Positions 31,507 through 46,500 of a stretch of 64,000 nucleotides of DNA are shown in pieces. A program made the position numbers and the translations under genes. The stretch spans positions 12,254,019 to 12,318,018 of the forward strand of contig NC_046625.1 of NCBI RefSeq assembly GCF_900324465.2. The letters are read 5' to 3'. A model generated the notes under the pieces. That model was not told the origin of the DNA. It did no database searches and saw only the letters and a program-made list of their open reading frames with translations. Each line of letters starts with the position of its first letter. Positions within the stretch are counted from its first letter, which is position 1. The DNA is from Anabas testudineus. Lineage: Eukaryota; Chordata; Actinopteri; Anabantiformes; Anabantidae.

Positions 31507-34500
31507 ATGGGGGAACCCTGTGACCTTAAGCACTTCGTAAAGTGAGTACCGTGTGAACCAATGATTTTTACTTGGGCTTAACGTTACGTTATTTGTGGTA
31601 AAACCAGCCTGCTACACACAAGACAAAACATCTTTAGCTAGCATGCTAGTAAAGCCGGGTGCACAGACTCATGTATACGGGTACATTATATCATAAAGCG
31701 GAAGCGCTTATCAAACCCTCTCTGCTTATACGTACAGACTTAGAAATGATGACCTCCCGAGTAGTCGTTGACTTTACATACCCAGTGTGTACCAAACACA
31801 AACAAACCGGAGCATTAGCGTACAGAGAGCTACTTGTGAGCGTTAGCTAACTTAGCCAGCGTTAGCAGCTGATGCTAGTGAAGCTTCTCGGCTAGCCGTC
31901 ATAATTTAGTTATATACAAACATGTGGTTGTTTGCCCATGTTGTGTGGGCGAAAACCAATTTAAACGTCACACTGTTAACATGGCCAAGCATTTAATGGT
32001 TGACTAGCCAATAATAATAGTACGAATAACACAAAACACAGGACGAGCTAATGCTATCTCAAAGATGGCCCAGAAAAGCTCTCTCCTAGTTAGCATACCC
32101 CTACTCAAGTTAGCTTAACGTTAGCCGGCTCTGATATTTTTTAACAATTAACAGCGTCACAGTCGAGTAGCTACTTATTACACGTCTACATACAACTTAA
32201 TTATTTGCGGTGGTGTGTTTAGTTAGAAAATCCTGATCCGTCATTTCGCTAAATTAATAGGTTTACTGCACATTCACTACTCGTTTTCCTAGTGTGTAGA
32301 AAGATCCCTTTAAAGGCCATGTTTTGGCTACATCCGATCCTGCACAGGCCATGCTTTAGCTGTTAGTAAGTTTCCCTAAATTACTTCAAACCACTGTTTG
32401 TTTTCGTAAAAGTGTCGATGTGTATTTTAACTTAAAACCCTAATCTACAAACACTCGTTACTTTCTGTAGGTGATTTCTTGCGCGTTACATGTCATCAAG
32501 ATGCATGCATTACTAGTACTAGTGCAGTACTAAACAAACTGACTACAGCATTTAACTTTGGTTGTTGCTGTGGTGAAACTAAAGCGACAGGAGTAGAGAT
32601 AAACAGAAAGGTGAGAAATGTTTGTCTCATTGAGTCATAGTGGGTATTAAGACGTGTGGCGGGTTTTTCTGCCACATTGCAAACACAGATAACGGGAATG
32701 TAGGGTAGGGATGCATGCCGAAAATGTTGATAGTCAACGATCAAAAACATGTGTCACTGTGCACATTTTGTTGCTGAATACTTAAATATATCCTGTGTTT
32801 TGCACAAGCTAAACACACTATTAAACATTGTATTTAGCTGGTCAAAGATGAAGCTGAATTTGCTTAGATGCAGATGTCAAAATGATAAAAGCTTCAGGCA
32901 GAGGAACTGTAAGCTGCTGTTGACCCAAGAGACTCAGTTAAATGCAACCCTATCTTTTTTTGTCAGGTGTGGCGTCACTTTGGAGGGCTCATTTCTCTGA
33001 TTTGGATTATTCTTGGCCAGCAGCCTCTTCCGGCCTACTAATCCTAGATGAGTTTCTCAATGGACAGTCTGCTCAAGTCAGAAATCAGGTACTAGACAGA
33101 AAGTGCAGCTCACAGTATATGTCTTGTTAAGAGTAGTTTGTTATGCACATGGCAACTGTTATGGCATGGTTACCAAGTTGTTTTTTGTTTCTGATATAGG
33201 CTGTGCAGAACTTTTAGGCATGAATTTACTGTGAAACATTTCAAAGTGATTAAAAATACAAGACCTTTGTTAAAAGTTTTCAGCTCCACTTTAAAATGGA
33301 GATGTCAGATAACACATCTTCACATGCTTCCCTTTGTGTATCGACTGCTCTGTGTATGGAGAAGATGTGTTTTGTTCAGTAGAGTGCCAGATACAATATA
33401 TCACAGTGCATTAATACTTAGGACTATACTTACTATACTTCTACAAATTGATGATATGTTATTTAATTCTCAGCCATGAACAAAATGACTACACCAACTT
33501 GGATTTTAGGATTTTGATTGTATATATGAAATAATATTCTTCCAAAAATATTGTTGCTCCATAAAACTAAAATGGCGAAGATCTTAGTTTAGTACAATTC
33601 AGTCACCAGTCATTGTGTTGTAGGCTGCTTGTTACAGTCCTACTATATAACTGAATGTCCCTGCAGAGGTGTCTCGTTTTGAAGGTCACAGAGACAAAGA
33701 AAGAAATAATTTCCTAAAGGATTAAATGACCCAGTTGTTGCCCAGCATCCACAGTGAGCCTTAGTAGGACAAAAAGAAATTCATCTTATGTGCTTTGCTG
33801 TTGATTTAGTTGTTTTTTTCCCCTGGTTGATTACAGAAGTTGTATGTGTCAGGAATATAAACAATCAAACTATATGTTGTAAGTCTGTTCTTAGTCTCAC
33901 AGATGTTTTGGGGACCCTTTATAGATCAGAAGTTATATCTTGTTTACATTTTGTTTTATCTAATTACTTCTTACTTTGATTTAGGTTTAGGGATGAACCC
34001 CAGTAAACCATATATAACAATAATTTAATACATTATCACAGAAAAGATAAATAATTTAATTCTCCTGGTAAAACTCTAGTCTGTCAGAAAACCCTAACTG
34101 CATGAACATAACAATAAACAAATTAAAATCTTTAACTCAACTTACCTTAACATTTGACCATACTCAGCAGTGACAACAAAAACGAATAGGACATTACATT
34201 ACTTAAAGTACAAGTTCTTTCATATGGTGCTTACTTTTTAAAATGTTCTCTTATGTCTCAGGTGTCACAACTTTCTTATTCATAGCCTCTGTAGTTGGTT
34301 TATTTTGTTTGTTAGAGTAGTTGAGGTTATTCAATGATACTTTTAATGGAGAATTCAGATTCTCAAGATACAAACTTTATCGAGAAATCAGAAGAAACTA
34401 TACAGTTATTTCTCTGACTAAACAAATACGTTTTTAATAAGTTGTGTTCAGCTAATCCCTTAATCCCCTCTGCGTAAAACTCTGTAAATCTGAATTTAGT

Positions 34501-37500
34501 AGCACAGAATACTTTTTTTCATTTTATTTCTATTTAAATACTTGAGTCAAATTTTGTTTGTTGCCTCTTTGTCAAGATTTTTTTTCAGACACACACACAC
34601 AAGTTGGCAACAACTAGTTTTGTTTTTTGTCAGTTTTGTCATCTCCGTCTCAATTAAATGTCTCAAATCTCAATTTAATTTTGTGTAAATAACATAGTTT
34701 TGGTTAAAATTGAAATGGTTGAGATGCAGTTTAAAATAGTGTTATGTATGTATGAGTATTTTCTTCTTAACATGTTTATGCAGTTATGATAACTGTGCAA
34801 AATGATTTATATATTTCCTCTTCCTCTTTCTATATCTCCTTTTATGTTCCTATGGTGTTCCTGTGTGACCAAAGAGAGGAGGGGAGCGGTGCCTCTGTAA
34901 GTCTTTGCATCTTCTAATGGTACTGTGTTTATTTTCACATTTTTCCCTCCCAAAAAACATCATATCATTTGATTTACAGTATTTGTGTTTTTATTTTTGT
35001 TGTAGGTAAAGGTGGAAGGCCTATCAAAAGCAGCTCTTATGAAGAGCCTGTCTCCCAGAGTGATGCTATCCAACCATCTCTTGCCTAAAGGGAGCAAAAT
35101 GAAGGTTAACCTAGAGGATCAGGGTCGTCAGAAAGTGTCCTTCAGCTTCACGCAGACCAAGAAGCCACGGCAAAGCCTGTTCTTCATCCCTACAAGTCCT
35201 GACAAGTCTGTCACGGAACCTCAGAGTGCATTGTTACAGCCAACCTCAGACAAAAAAGCAGAGCAAAAGCAGACATCCATGGTGCCAGCATCGATAGCAG
35301 AGATACATTCTCAGGCACCAGTCACCTGTGCCACTAAACTGAAACCAGACTTAGCAAAAATGCATTTTAAGAAACAAATTTTAAGCGTCTCTGCGACAGA
35401 AGAGCAACCAGAGTCTGTTTTGGTAGAGGAGGAGCACTCCTGTGAATTGCAGGATTTGCAGAAGTCAACAAGTAAGTGTGCAGCTGAATTCCCTACACCC
35501 CAACCTCACAGTGTCGCCAGTGTCGGCTCGTTTGAAAGTGCTCACATTGAAGCCTCTGAGACAAGGATAATCCCAACCCTAAAAAAGCCAGCTGCTTCCT
35601 CAGGAAAAGATGGAGAGACTTCCAGCAATGCTGAGCAGGACAATAAGATACACAAAAGTAAAACCAGGTCCCAATCAGATAGTGCTCCTGTTGGCTCAGA
35701 ATCTGATGGAGACTCAGCTCAGACGTCTTCCAGCCGAAAAGCAGCAGATTCCAAAAGCAAAACAAACTCAGAAAGCAGAAGCAGAGAGGTAAAAAAGTCT
35801 TCCTCTGGTTCACATGTAGAGGAAAAAGAAAAAAGTTCCTCTAAAAGGTCAGAGAATCATGAAAGGTCTTCTAGTTACTCTAAATCTGACCGTGATTCTA
35901 GACACACATCATCACGTTCATCTCGATTAGACAAAGATCGCAGAAGATCCAGATCTAGATCACGGTCAAAATCAAGAGGGTCTCGAACAAGTTCATCTCA
36001 TTCCAGATCAGAGAGATCTAGAGGTGACAGAGGATCACGTTCCGAAAGGTCATATTATCACGAATCTGATCGGCGATCGCATAGGAATTCTCCGCGCAGA
36101 GAGAGAAGACGTTCTCGTTCTCGTACTGACAGAACACGAGACAGTTCTGACTCTGAGGATGACCACAGGAAGACAAAGACAAGGACAAGTGACTCCTCTA
36201 GATCCACCCATTCAACCTCATATAAAGAATCTAAATCATCTTCCTACTCTAAATCTGAGAAAGTCTCTAAATCTGTAGGTTCTCCTCACTCTTCAGAGAT
36301 AGATAAGAGAACGCCATCGTCAAAGTCTGAAAGGACTTCAAAGCGATCAGACTCTGACTCTCAGCGCAAGTGCTCTCCTGATGTGGATACCAGCTACCGT
36401 AGATCTAGCACCCATCACAAGTCAGAGACCAACAGCAAATCCTCTTCTTCCAGTACACATACTCACTCTCAAACATGTGACAAACGGCAAAAAAGCAGCT
36501 CCAGTGACTCTGAGGCAGATCATAAGGGAAAATCCCAGGCCTCTGACAAAAGCTCTGGCTCAGAGGAAAAGAACAAAAACTCCCTAAAAAAGAGTGGTCA
36601 GCCAGACCTGAAACAGATGACCCCTCCTAGATCTGTGAAAAACATAGGACAGACTAGACAATCAGATGACGTATGTCATAACCTAGCACCAACCTGTGCA
36701 ACTACTGCAGAACTATGTTCTCAAAGTGAAGAGGAAAAGTCAGACTCCCATCAAGATGTTAAGCAACATAGTACAGAAGAGAGTGTCTCATTCACTGAAA
36801 AGTTTTTGCAAGAATCATCATCTAAAAGGACAAAAGAAAATAATTCAGGTCTTGAAGTTGAGAATAAAAATACCTCGCCTATAAACTCCAGTGAAAACCT
36901 AAAGTATGGCACCCTGGAAAACTTGACCAATGTGAAGGATAGCATTTCTTCAAGTAATCAGCCACATGTGAACTTGAATGCAGCTGTCTCAAATCCATGC
37001 AGTAGTAAAGACAGTATAACGTGCAGCCAAGATGAACGTTTTGACTGTTCACCGGGTCCAACGTCCTTACCTGATATAACGGATATACCTGTCACACATG
37101 ATGCCCAGGAGAACACTAAAGTAGAGGCTGATGAGCTGAATAATGTTTTGACAGTCAACAAATCGTCTAACACAACTGTGCCACCCAAATTAGATTTATC
37201 GTGTCTTGAGTTTGAAAATCAGCTGGCATGTGGACAGCAAAGCATAGATTGTGTTAAAAAGATGGTTGGTATTGCCAAAAAGTCTCGGTGGGATATTGTT
37301 GGTCAAGACACCACAGAGGGTGATAATTCACAGAGGACACTTTGTACAGAGGGTAAGCCTTCTGTTAAAAAAGTGATCTCTGTCAAAAAGATAGAGCTTT
37401 CTAAAGACAATACCCAACAAGACTCGGACTGTAAAGACAATGTTCAAGAGGCTGAAACACATTCCACACTGGTAAAACAGACTGAGATCTCCAAGCAAGA

Positions 37501-40500
37501 AAGTGACACAGATGGAACCTCTATGATGGATAGATACAAAGACCAAAGGGAGCTGTCACAAGCAAGCACCAGCACTGACCACTGTGATTTTAAATGGATT
37601 GTTTCTCAGAAGACAAACACAGATGAGCATTTGCACACTAATGACTCATCGCAGGGTGATGTAGCTGCGAAGATGCAAAGTTGGAATGGAAATGATCACG
37701 AAGAAAAATCAAAAGGCAGTTATTCTAAGAGCAGACTGAGTAAGGGAACACCGCTTAATCAGGATGTATTAGGGGGACAGAGTGAGGCCAGTGATAGTGA
37801 AAACTCAGAGTATGATTCTGATTGTGGCGAGGCTATAAAACGTTTGCACTCTGTAGTGGTGGTGCCAAAGAATTCTTCCCTAACAGTGGAAACACAGGAC
37901 ACGAGAGCTTCCTGCAGTCCTTTGACCAATTCAGACCTTCACAATGCTAATATGGCAGCTGATGTGAAAAATTGTAACGTCCCAAATCAAGCCAGCCTTG
38001 AACAAATACAAGGCTGCTCTTCTGCTGCATTTGGGATGAACAGTGGTTCATGTGCTGGTTTAAATGAGTCATCCAAAAGCAGGATCTTATGTCAGTCCCA
38101 GAGCAATATGATTGATAGCACAAGTCACTCTGAGGGTTCCAGTTCTGTCAGCGCTCTACCCTGTGTAGCTGGTCATATCAGTGACAGCAGAAGTACTACA
38201 GATCCTGAGAGCAGAGGTAACCAGATGTATTCCCACTACCATCATGATGATTTTTCCAGTGCTGACAATATCAACGAAAAGAATAGCTTCAACTTGGGTT
38301 GGGACTTTTCACAACCAGAGCAGCCCAGTAGTACATACCAGCAGCCTGATAGCAGTCACGAGCCACAGTTACCAAACACTAAACTGACAGGGAGCTCTCT
38401 CAAGGGAGAGGAACATGGACAAGGTTGCGCCTCGCCAAACATGCAGACTAGCAGAAAACCCTACCTCCATTTACATGAAAATTGTCAGGATCTCACAGGT
38501 GTAATCCATCCGGACTCTCTGACTAATGACCATGATGACTACAGTGGTGATAAACCATCAAATCTTAGTAAAACAACTTTTGAATTCAGTGGACCTAACA
38601 CTCCAGGGTCATCAAGCTTTGTACAAGGTCACGAAATAAGCAGCAACAGCAGGGGCTCTGCCATTCCCGATCCCCCTAGAGAAGACCATTTTAGACCCCA
38701 CAGAGGCAGGGGCCCACCCAAAAAAAGACGTCCAGAGGTTGAGTCCGATTCGGACAATGAGGCAGAAGCTGGGCCTGCGGGCAAAAGGGAGCGTCAGGGC
38801 GATACTGACAACTCTAAGGAAACCCTTGTCAAAGCTGATGTGCATCGTCCATCACTCACTCTGCAGGACTTTCAAGATGCCACTAAATGGAAAGAGTTGG
38901 CCAGGTCTAAAAAGATGCCCCCTTATTTTGACTTGATTGAGGAGAACCTGTACTTGACTGAGAGGTAAAGTATTGCCTTGAAAAAAAATCCAAATTTGTT
39001 TATGTAATATACACTTAAGTTATAAAACATTTCAGCTTTGAAAGTTTTAAATCTTATTTGCAGAAAGAAGAACAAATCTCATCGAGATATCAAGAGGATG
39101 CAATGTGAGTGCCCAGTGTTGCCCAGAGAGGAACGTTCAAGAGGAGTATTAGCATGCGGAGAAGACTGTTTGAACCGGCTGCTTATGATTGAGTGGTAAG
39201 TTGATTATTACTGATTAGTTCGCACAATGTGTAGGGGGGGGGGGCGGTGCTGTTTCAAGAAACACCTTTTGAGTTGTTGGTATTAAATAGACTGTACTAC
39301 AAATGTACTGTTTAAATATAATTGAATGTATAATTTATTCTAATCGCTTTAGCAATAGGAAATCTAGTAAAACTTTGCTCTTAATAAGAGCTGGGAAAAT
39401 GTTTATATACAATTAGGTCCAACAGTGACAATTTTCATTATTTTGTTTCTGGAAACCACCACAATGACACATGAACGTGTGTGTGTAGGAACCACAGCCA
39501 TTGTCGTACTGCTGTTTGCCATCCATATTCATCAAATTCACAGTTTACCAGTTAAGCTTGAGTGACATTTGATAAATGTTTAATGTTTTGTGAGTGAGCT
39601 TAACATCTTTTTGCTTTTTTTGTCCTTAACTTCCAGCTCATCACGGTGCCTAAATGGATCCTACTGCTCTAATAGACGCTTTCAGATGAAACAGCATGCA
39701 GACTTTGACGTTATCCTCACAGAAGACAAGGGCTGGGGACTAAGGGCAGCTAAAGACATGGCTCCGTAAGCCTCTTTCAGTACAACATTGTAATGTTTAA
39801 CATTAAAATGTTCACAAAAGTTATAGTTACTGTGGGGCCACCATTTTTTTTTTATTGTATTGTATTAGTGTAGTCAAAGTGTTTGTGTTTCCATCTCCCT
39901 CTCTACATTGTAAAGGTAATTGCATTTCAAAGCAAAACGTGCTATTGCTATTAGAGCCTGTTGAAATTTTCTCACAAAATTGTCATTTGTGATGACAATA
40001 TTATTACGGCTATGGAAACACTAGCAAAAAGTTACTGGATTCAAACACTTGTGTTGCACTTGATGGTTTTAAATGTTAAGATTGCCAAATCAGATGGTCC
40101 ATTGTCGGATTTGTTTGTTTTTGTCTCAGGAACACTTTTGTATTGGAATACTGTGGGGAGGTGTTGGACCACAAAGAGTTCAAAACAAGGGTGAAAGAAT
40201 ACGCTCGAAATAAAAACATTCACTACTACTTCATGTCTCTAAAAAACAACGAGGTAAGTGGTAATAACAGCACATTGCGATTCACATTACCATTTAAATG
40301 CACTCTGTTTTAATGATTCAGCTAAAGTGTCTTGCTGAAATACTTGAAATGAAATTATGTCTCTTCAGATCATTGATGCAACGCTGAAGGGTAATTGTTC
40401 TCGCTTTATGAACCATAGCTGCGAACCGAACTGTGAAACCCAAAAGGTACAGTGACGAAAACAAATGGTTCAATAACACTTTTTGAAGTTGGCTGACTGT

Positions 40501-43500
40501 AAGCTGACCTACCTGATTTTTGTTTTTATTCCTTTTCAGTGGACTGTCAATGGCCAGCTTAGAGTTGGGTTCTTCACCACCAAGACTGTTACTGCAGGAA
40601 CTGAACTTACATTTGATTACCAGTTCCAGAGATATGGGTATTCTTTCTTTCCCTACACTTCTATTTGGTTCTGCCTGTGTTTTTGCTTAATAAGGGACAT
40701 ATAGATTTGTGTGTTCTGGTGAAAAGCTTGTAACTGGTGGTTTATTATTGACGATCTCACCTTTATGTTTTTTACCCTGCAGAAAAGAAGCACAAAAATG
40801 CTTCTGTGGAGCACCCAGCTGCAGAGGCTTCCTGGGCGGGGAGAACAGAGTTAGTGTTCGGGCAGCTGGAGGGAAGATGAAGAAAGACCGCAGTCGAAAG
40901 AGTGCTCTCACTACGGTCAGTTCCTTCACACACATTTGAAAGCCTTTGTGGTATCCATTTGAAATTAATTTTAGAGTTTTCTGCAGGGCAGTTAGTTGCA
41001 AATGAAAACAGTTATCTAAACTAGTGACAGTGTTTTAGTATAACTTAATCAGGTTTGTACAGGAGTCAGACTAAATGCTTTAAGAGCTTTAGTGGCTTCA
41101 GGGTCAATCCATAAATAATATAGTTAAAACACAAAGAGAGGATATTTTAGAACCAAAACATATAACAATGAACATTGAAGTCAAGTCAGTTAAGCCTAGT
41201 AATTTTTTTTAAATGGTTCATATTGTGTGCACCTGATCCAAAACTGACTCTCCTTGGAGTATTGTAATGAGTTTTCATTCAGCTTCATGTAATAGCAGTG
41301 CAAGTATACTTAGCTAACCACATTAGTAACTTGATTAATCAGCTTATGCTATCACATCACACTAGTATGCCAGTACCATTACTTGTTTAAACCACACTAC
41401 GTTACTCTGCACATGTCTTTACTGTGTTAATGTTAACTTCACGTTGTCATTTGACAGGTTGATGAGGAACTGGAGGCGTTACTGGAGAATGGAGAAGGCC
41501 TGTATGATGAGAAACAGGTGGTGTCTCTCTGCAGACTAATGGTCCGAGTGGAAAACATGGAGCAGAAACTCATCTGTCTCAAGCTTATACAAGTATGGCC
41601 TGAAGAATTAATTAACTAGTTTTGTAGTAGTTTGTCTATTAGCTTTTAATGATATGGATTAAAATGTTGAGATATTTCTGTTATCATTTACACAAGCAAA
41701 TATATTTTTGTTTTACAGGATACACAAAATCCATCGTGCCTGAAGCAGTTCCTGGACCATCATGGGTTGTCTTTGCTCTGGATCTTCATGGTAGAGCTTT
41801 CTGAAGCTAAAGGCAACAATGCCAATAACACCAAACTTCAGTTAGAGGTCAGATATGTCACTTGATTTGTCATCATCATCACGTCACATCACATCTACGT
41901 AGTTTTATTCCACTAAACATATTTTTGAAATAGGTACATAAATAAGCACATTGTATTTGATCCATGCAAATGCTTTGTTAACAGATTATGAAGACACTGG
42001 CTGTGCTGCCTATTTCTACCAAGAACATGTTGGAGGAAAGCAGAGTGCTGACCTTTATTCAGCGATGGGCACAAACAAAAACTCTCCCTCAGCCTGCTGA
42101 GATGGATGGCTATTCCAGTGAAAACACCTCCCGTGCTCAGACACCTCTCAACACACCTGATGGTTCCTCCACCAAACTGGGACCAGAGCTGGAAGGTGAC
42201 ACTTCCAAACCTGCTGTGTACCGCCGTCTTAAAATCATCAGTGAAAACAGTTTGGACAGCGCGCTCTCTGATGCAAGCAAAGCATCTGATGGGAAGGAAG
42301 AAGAGGAAGAGGATGATGATGAGGAAGAAGATGAATCCTTGCGTGCAGGACTTCTTGATAGTAAACAGTTGAAGGCAGACCCAGATGGTGAAGATCCAGA
42401 TCAAACAAAGCAAACAATGGAGGTGTCTGTAAAAGAGGAGAATCAGGAAGAGACAGGAATGAGTGTAAGTACTCCAATGCAACAACCTCAGACTGAGGAA
42501 ACAGAAGAGAAAATGGAATTGGATCTGGAGAAGCCAGACACTGAGATGAAAGAAGACATAATTGAGGGTCTGAAAGAAGAACCTGAGGAGTCAAAGGAGG
42601 CTGGAGAAGAACATGAAAGTGGGACAGAGCAGGCTAGTCAGGCAACAACAGAAAAGGCTGATCTGGCAAATGATCAGGCCACCATTGAAAATCTTGAGTC
42701 GGAGAGTCAGTCCATCCAAACAGATGCCTCTGATCCTCCACCTGAGCTGCCTGCAGAACAGACTGAAGCCCAGTCAGAGACACAAGAGGCAGAGAAAGCT
42801 TCTCCTGACAGCGAGGTGCAACCTAGTGAATCTACCACTGATACCTCCCCAAGTTCTGAGACCCCAGAGGCCAGCATACGCTCTGAAGTCACAGTGGTCC
42901 CAGTGGACCCCTCAGTGATAGGAACTCCTTCTCAGGATGAAGAGGAAGGTGTCTCAGATGTGGAGAGTGAGAGGAGTCAGGAGCCGCAGCTCAGTCCTTT
43001 GGACATTAGTGGCATGGCTGCCAGGCTTCTAGAGAGTTGGAAAGACCTGAAGGTGGGTTCAAATACAGTCACTTTTAATGTCAACCATAGATCAAAATGT
43101 AATGTATTATTATTATATTTTTGTTGTTGTCATCTGAAGTTTAAAGTTCTGCTTGTCCCTTTAGGAAGTGTACAGGATACCAAAGAAAAGTCAGGTGGAA
43201 AAAGAAGCAAATGGTAAGTTAAGTCCAAAGCTGGTTTTTGTCCCAGAATAATTTTTTTTCAAATGTTTTTTTTCATATGATTTTGTGTAATTGGATTTTC
43301 TCACAGATCGCAGCCGAGAGCGAGACACAGCTTTGACGCCACGCACCACTTCTGGTAGCCGAGAACGTGAAAGGGAGCGGGATAAAGAGAGGGAACGAGA
43401 CAGAGACCGAGATTATGACAGAGATAGGGATAGAGACTGGGACAGAGATAGGGACAGAGACAGAGATCGGGATCGGGACCGTGATCGAGTCTCTGACAAA

Positions 43501-46500
43501 ACTACACGCAGCACTGAAAGACGGCGGAGACGCTCCTTGTCTCCACCACCCTCATCGTACGAGAGGAGCAGCCGACGCACTGAGGAACGGTAAGAACCAT
43601 TTCATCTTATGTTGTGGAAACACCAGAAAGTGTCTTTCTACACAATAAAAATCTTTGCATAGCTCCATATCAAAATAAAGTTCTGGTGTATAACTGGTCT
43701 TTCTCTCGAAATGTTTAAGGTTTGACCCATCTAACAGCAACAAGACACCAAGAGGAGGTGGGGCCAAGGAGCGTAATAAACTGTCAACTGAAGAACGTAG
43801 AAAGCTGTTTGAGCAGGAGGTTGCTCAGCGAGAGGCTCAGAAACAACAACAGCTTCAGCAGCAGCAGCAACAGCAGCTTCAAACTATGGCTTATAACCCT
43901 GCACTGGCCTACGCGTCCAGTCCTGGCTTCATTACCTATCCTCCTGGATATCCCATTCAGACTTTTGTGGACCCTTCCAACCCCAATGCAGGAAAAGTAC
44001 TGCTCCCTACACCTTCAGTTGAGCCTACAATGAACTATGAACAAACCCCTCCCCAGCGTCTTATCTCAGAGATGGGGCTTTCCTCCCCATCTTCCACTTC
44101 CCAAGCCACTCCAGTCTCTAATCTCTCCCAGCACATCACCACCACCAACCTCGCCACTGCCAACCCCCAGCAGTATGCCCAGCCAACTGTAGCAACCCAG
44201 GACACAAGTGTAGCTGTCCTCTCTGTACCAGCCCAGGCAGCCCCTCAGGTACAGGGCCAGCAGAGCTACACCACCCTCTGGGACCCCAACACTCAGCAGG
44301 CAGTGACTGTGCAGACACAGCCTGCACAGCAGTATGCCACAACCCCAGCACAGGCCCAGGCACAGACGGCTATCTATTACCAAGGTCAGCCATGCCAAAC
44401 CATCTACAGTATCCCCACTGCCTACCCTCAGACCAGCGCTCCAGTTATACAGGTAGGGTGTCTTCCCTGGGTCTGATACCATCTGGTTAATTTACTGTAG
44501 TTATATTTTTGTTTTACTTTTTAGAATTAACTATGTAAAATTAATCGATGGATTATTACATGTCATAATATAATCCTAAGAAAATACTTACTGTGCATTT
44601 TAGATTTAAATGAAATTACAGAAAGTGTAATTTTTGTTTCTGCAGGCATACACTGAGCCCACAGCTAGCTACCTGCATGGCCAACCAGTTTATCCTAGCC
44701 ATCAGCAGGGAGTGGTGGTGCAGCAGGGAGGCACAGTCACGACCATTGTCACATCCCAAACAGTCCAGCAGGTAAAATTAAAATTGAATGTGCTCACTCT
44801 AACCATGTAATGTCATTACTGCTGATCTTGTTAAAGCTATAAATAAATGAGAAGCTACAAAATTAATCGGAAATTACCGTTCTTCTGTGATCGGTTAGAA
44901 AGGGAATTATTTGTTAAATATATTTGTTAAATATATTTGTTAATATATTTAACAAATAATTCTATTCAAAGAATATTTGAGAAATGAGTGGACACCCAAA
45001 TATGCCTTTATGTGCACTACAACAAACAAAGCAAGACCTGTAAACCTGAGCTGTATAATCTGAAGACAGAAGTCTGTTTTGATAGAGAGGAGAGGGAAAG
45101 AATGTGTTTTACTTACTGTAATGTGTTGGATAATGGGGGAGGAAATACAAAACATAGTGGAGTATTTCCAGCAGGACAGTAGATATTAAGAGTAAAGTTT
45201 GTATTTCACTGGAGAGGCAAAGAGATCATTTAACATTTTGTAATTTTTTAGGTTAATTTTCGGGCCGAAAAAAAAGTTGTATGAAGTTAAGGTTGATGTT
45301 CAGTCTGTGTCTCAGTTTGGCCACAAGGGGGTAGTATGCAACTCATAACAGTAGTGTTGGTCCAAGGCCTGCCTCATATGATAATGAACTGCCTTTAAAG
45401 ATAATAAAATATATTGAGATGAAATGATTTATGAAAGGACTCCGGGACTCACTTGGCCAACTACTACAACCGTCAGATTCTTTCTTTAACTAAATCTAAA
45501 ATAAAATGTTGGTACTTAAAAGTGAACTACATTGGTTGATGCCCTTTTTCTAATTCTTCTCCTTTCTAGGAAATGATTGTACCCAACAATGTGATAGACT
45601 TGCCTCCTCCCTCGCCCCCAAAACCCAAAACTATTGTCCTACCTCCTAACTGGAAAGTGGCCCGGGACCCTGAAGGAAAGATCTACTACTACCATGTAGT
45701 CACAAGGTTAGTAAAGCTGTGTGTGTCTGTGTGTGTGAGTGTGTGCATGTGCCTCGTGAATGTTACTGCATGTATTTCTATGTCATATTATTTATGTTTG
45801 CACATCAGACAAACACAGTGGGACCCCCCAACCTGGGATGGAAGTAGCGATAACACTAGTGTGGACCATGAATCTGAGATGGACTTGGGAACACCAACCT
45901 ATGATGAGAATCCTTCCAAGGTGAGCTTTTAGCAGTATTTGTTGAATGAAACAAATGGAATGTAATGAAATGTGTGTGTTTGTTTGTTTTTTTAGCAAAT
46001 TAGTGAAAAGAAAACTACGTTCTTTATTTGACAATGAAGAGGAATCCTCTTTACTTTTTCGTTCGGTTCCCAGAAAGTCTGTGCATGGGTGCAAAACATG
46101 ATTATAGTGTTTGTTCCTTGAGGTAATTGAAGATGCTGCACTATGATTACTTTCAGCTGTGTGTCTCAAGGGGGGAAAAAAATAAAAACCCTCAGCACCA
46201 CACCACACTGAGCGAGTGTTAAGACCTTGCAGATGACTCCTCCTCGCTTCATCAGAATCTAGACAAAGATTTGAAGAGAGAACCCACTCGCTCCACTCCC
46301 TGCTCAGCTGTCTGTCCTTTAGCTTTGAGGCCGTATGAGGAGGGGTAGCTCGGCTCATCTCCTCTTCCGCTGCCCTGCTTGTTTTATCTTTTCTAACTTT
46401 AAGGGTAATGGAAAGCATATGGAAGACCTAACCTTACTCTTTATTTGTGTTTTTTTACAGTCCTAACTGCACAAGTGTCATTTCTGTTTGTTTAAAAGAT

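Noticed and set aside
41913-42485. 190-codon minus-strand open frame
   Set aside because: Antisense to setd2 exon 12, whose plus-strand product is recognisable. The antisense protein has no resemblance to a family.
43053-43217. Continuation of setd2 exon 12 past 43052 in the same frame
   Set aside because: The frame stays open through the intron by chance. Human SETD2 continues with [10 protein letters not shown], which is found in frame after the acceptor at 43164.
45319-45332. CTCF site in a setd2 intron
   Set aside because: CCACAAGGGGGTAG has two mismatches including the conserved C of GGC. Not strong enough to list.
45792-46418. 208-codon minus-strand open frame
   Set aside because: Antisense to setd2 exon 18 and the next intron, with no recognisable domain.
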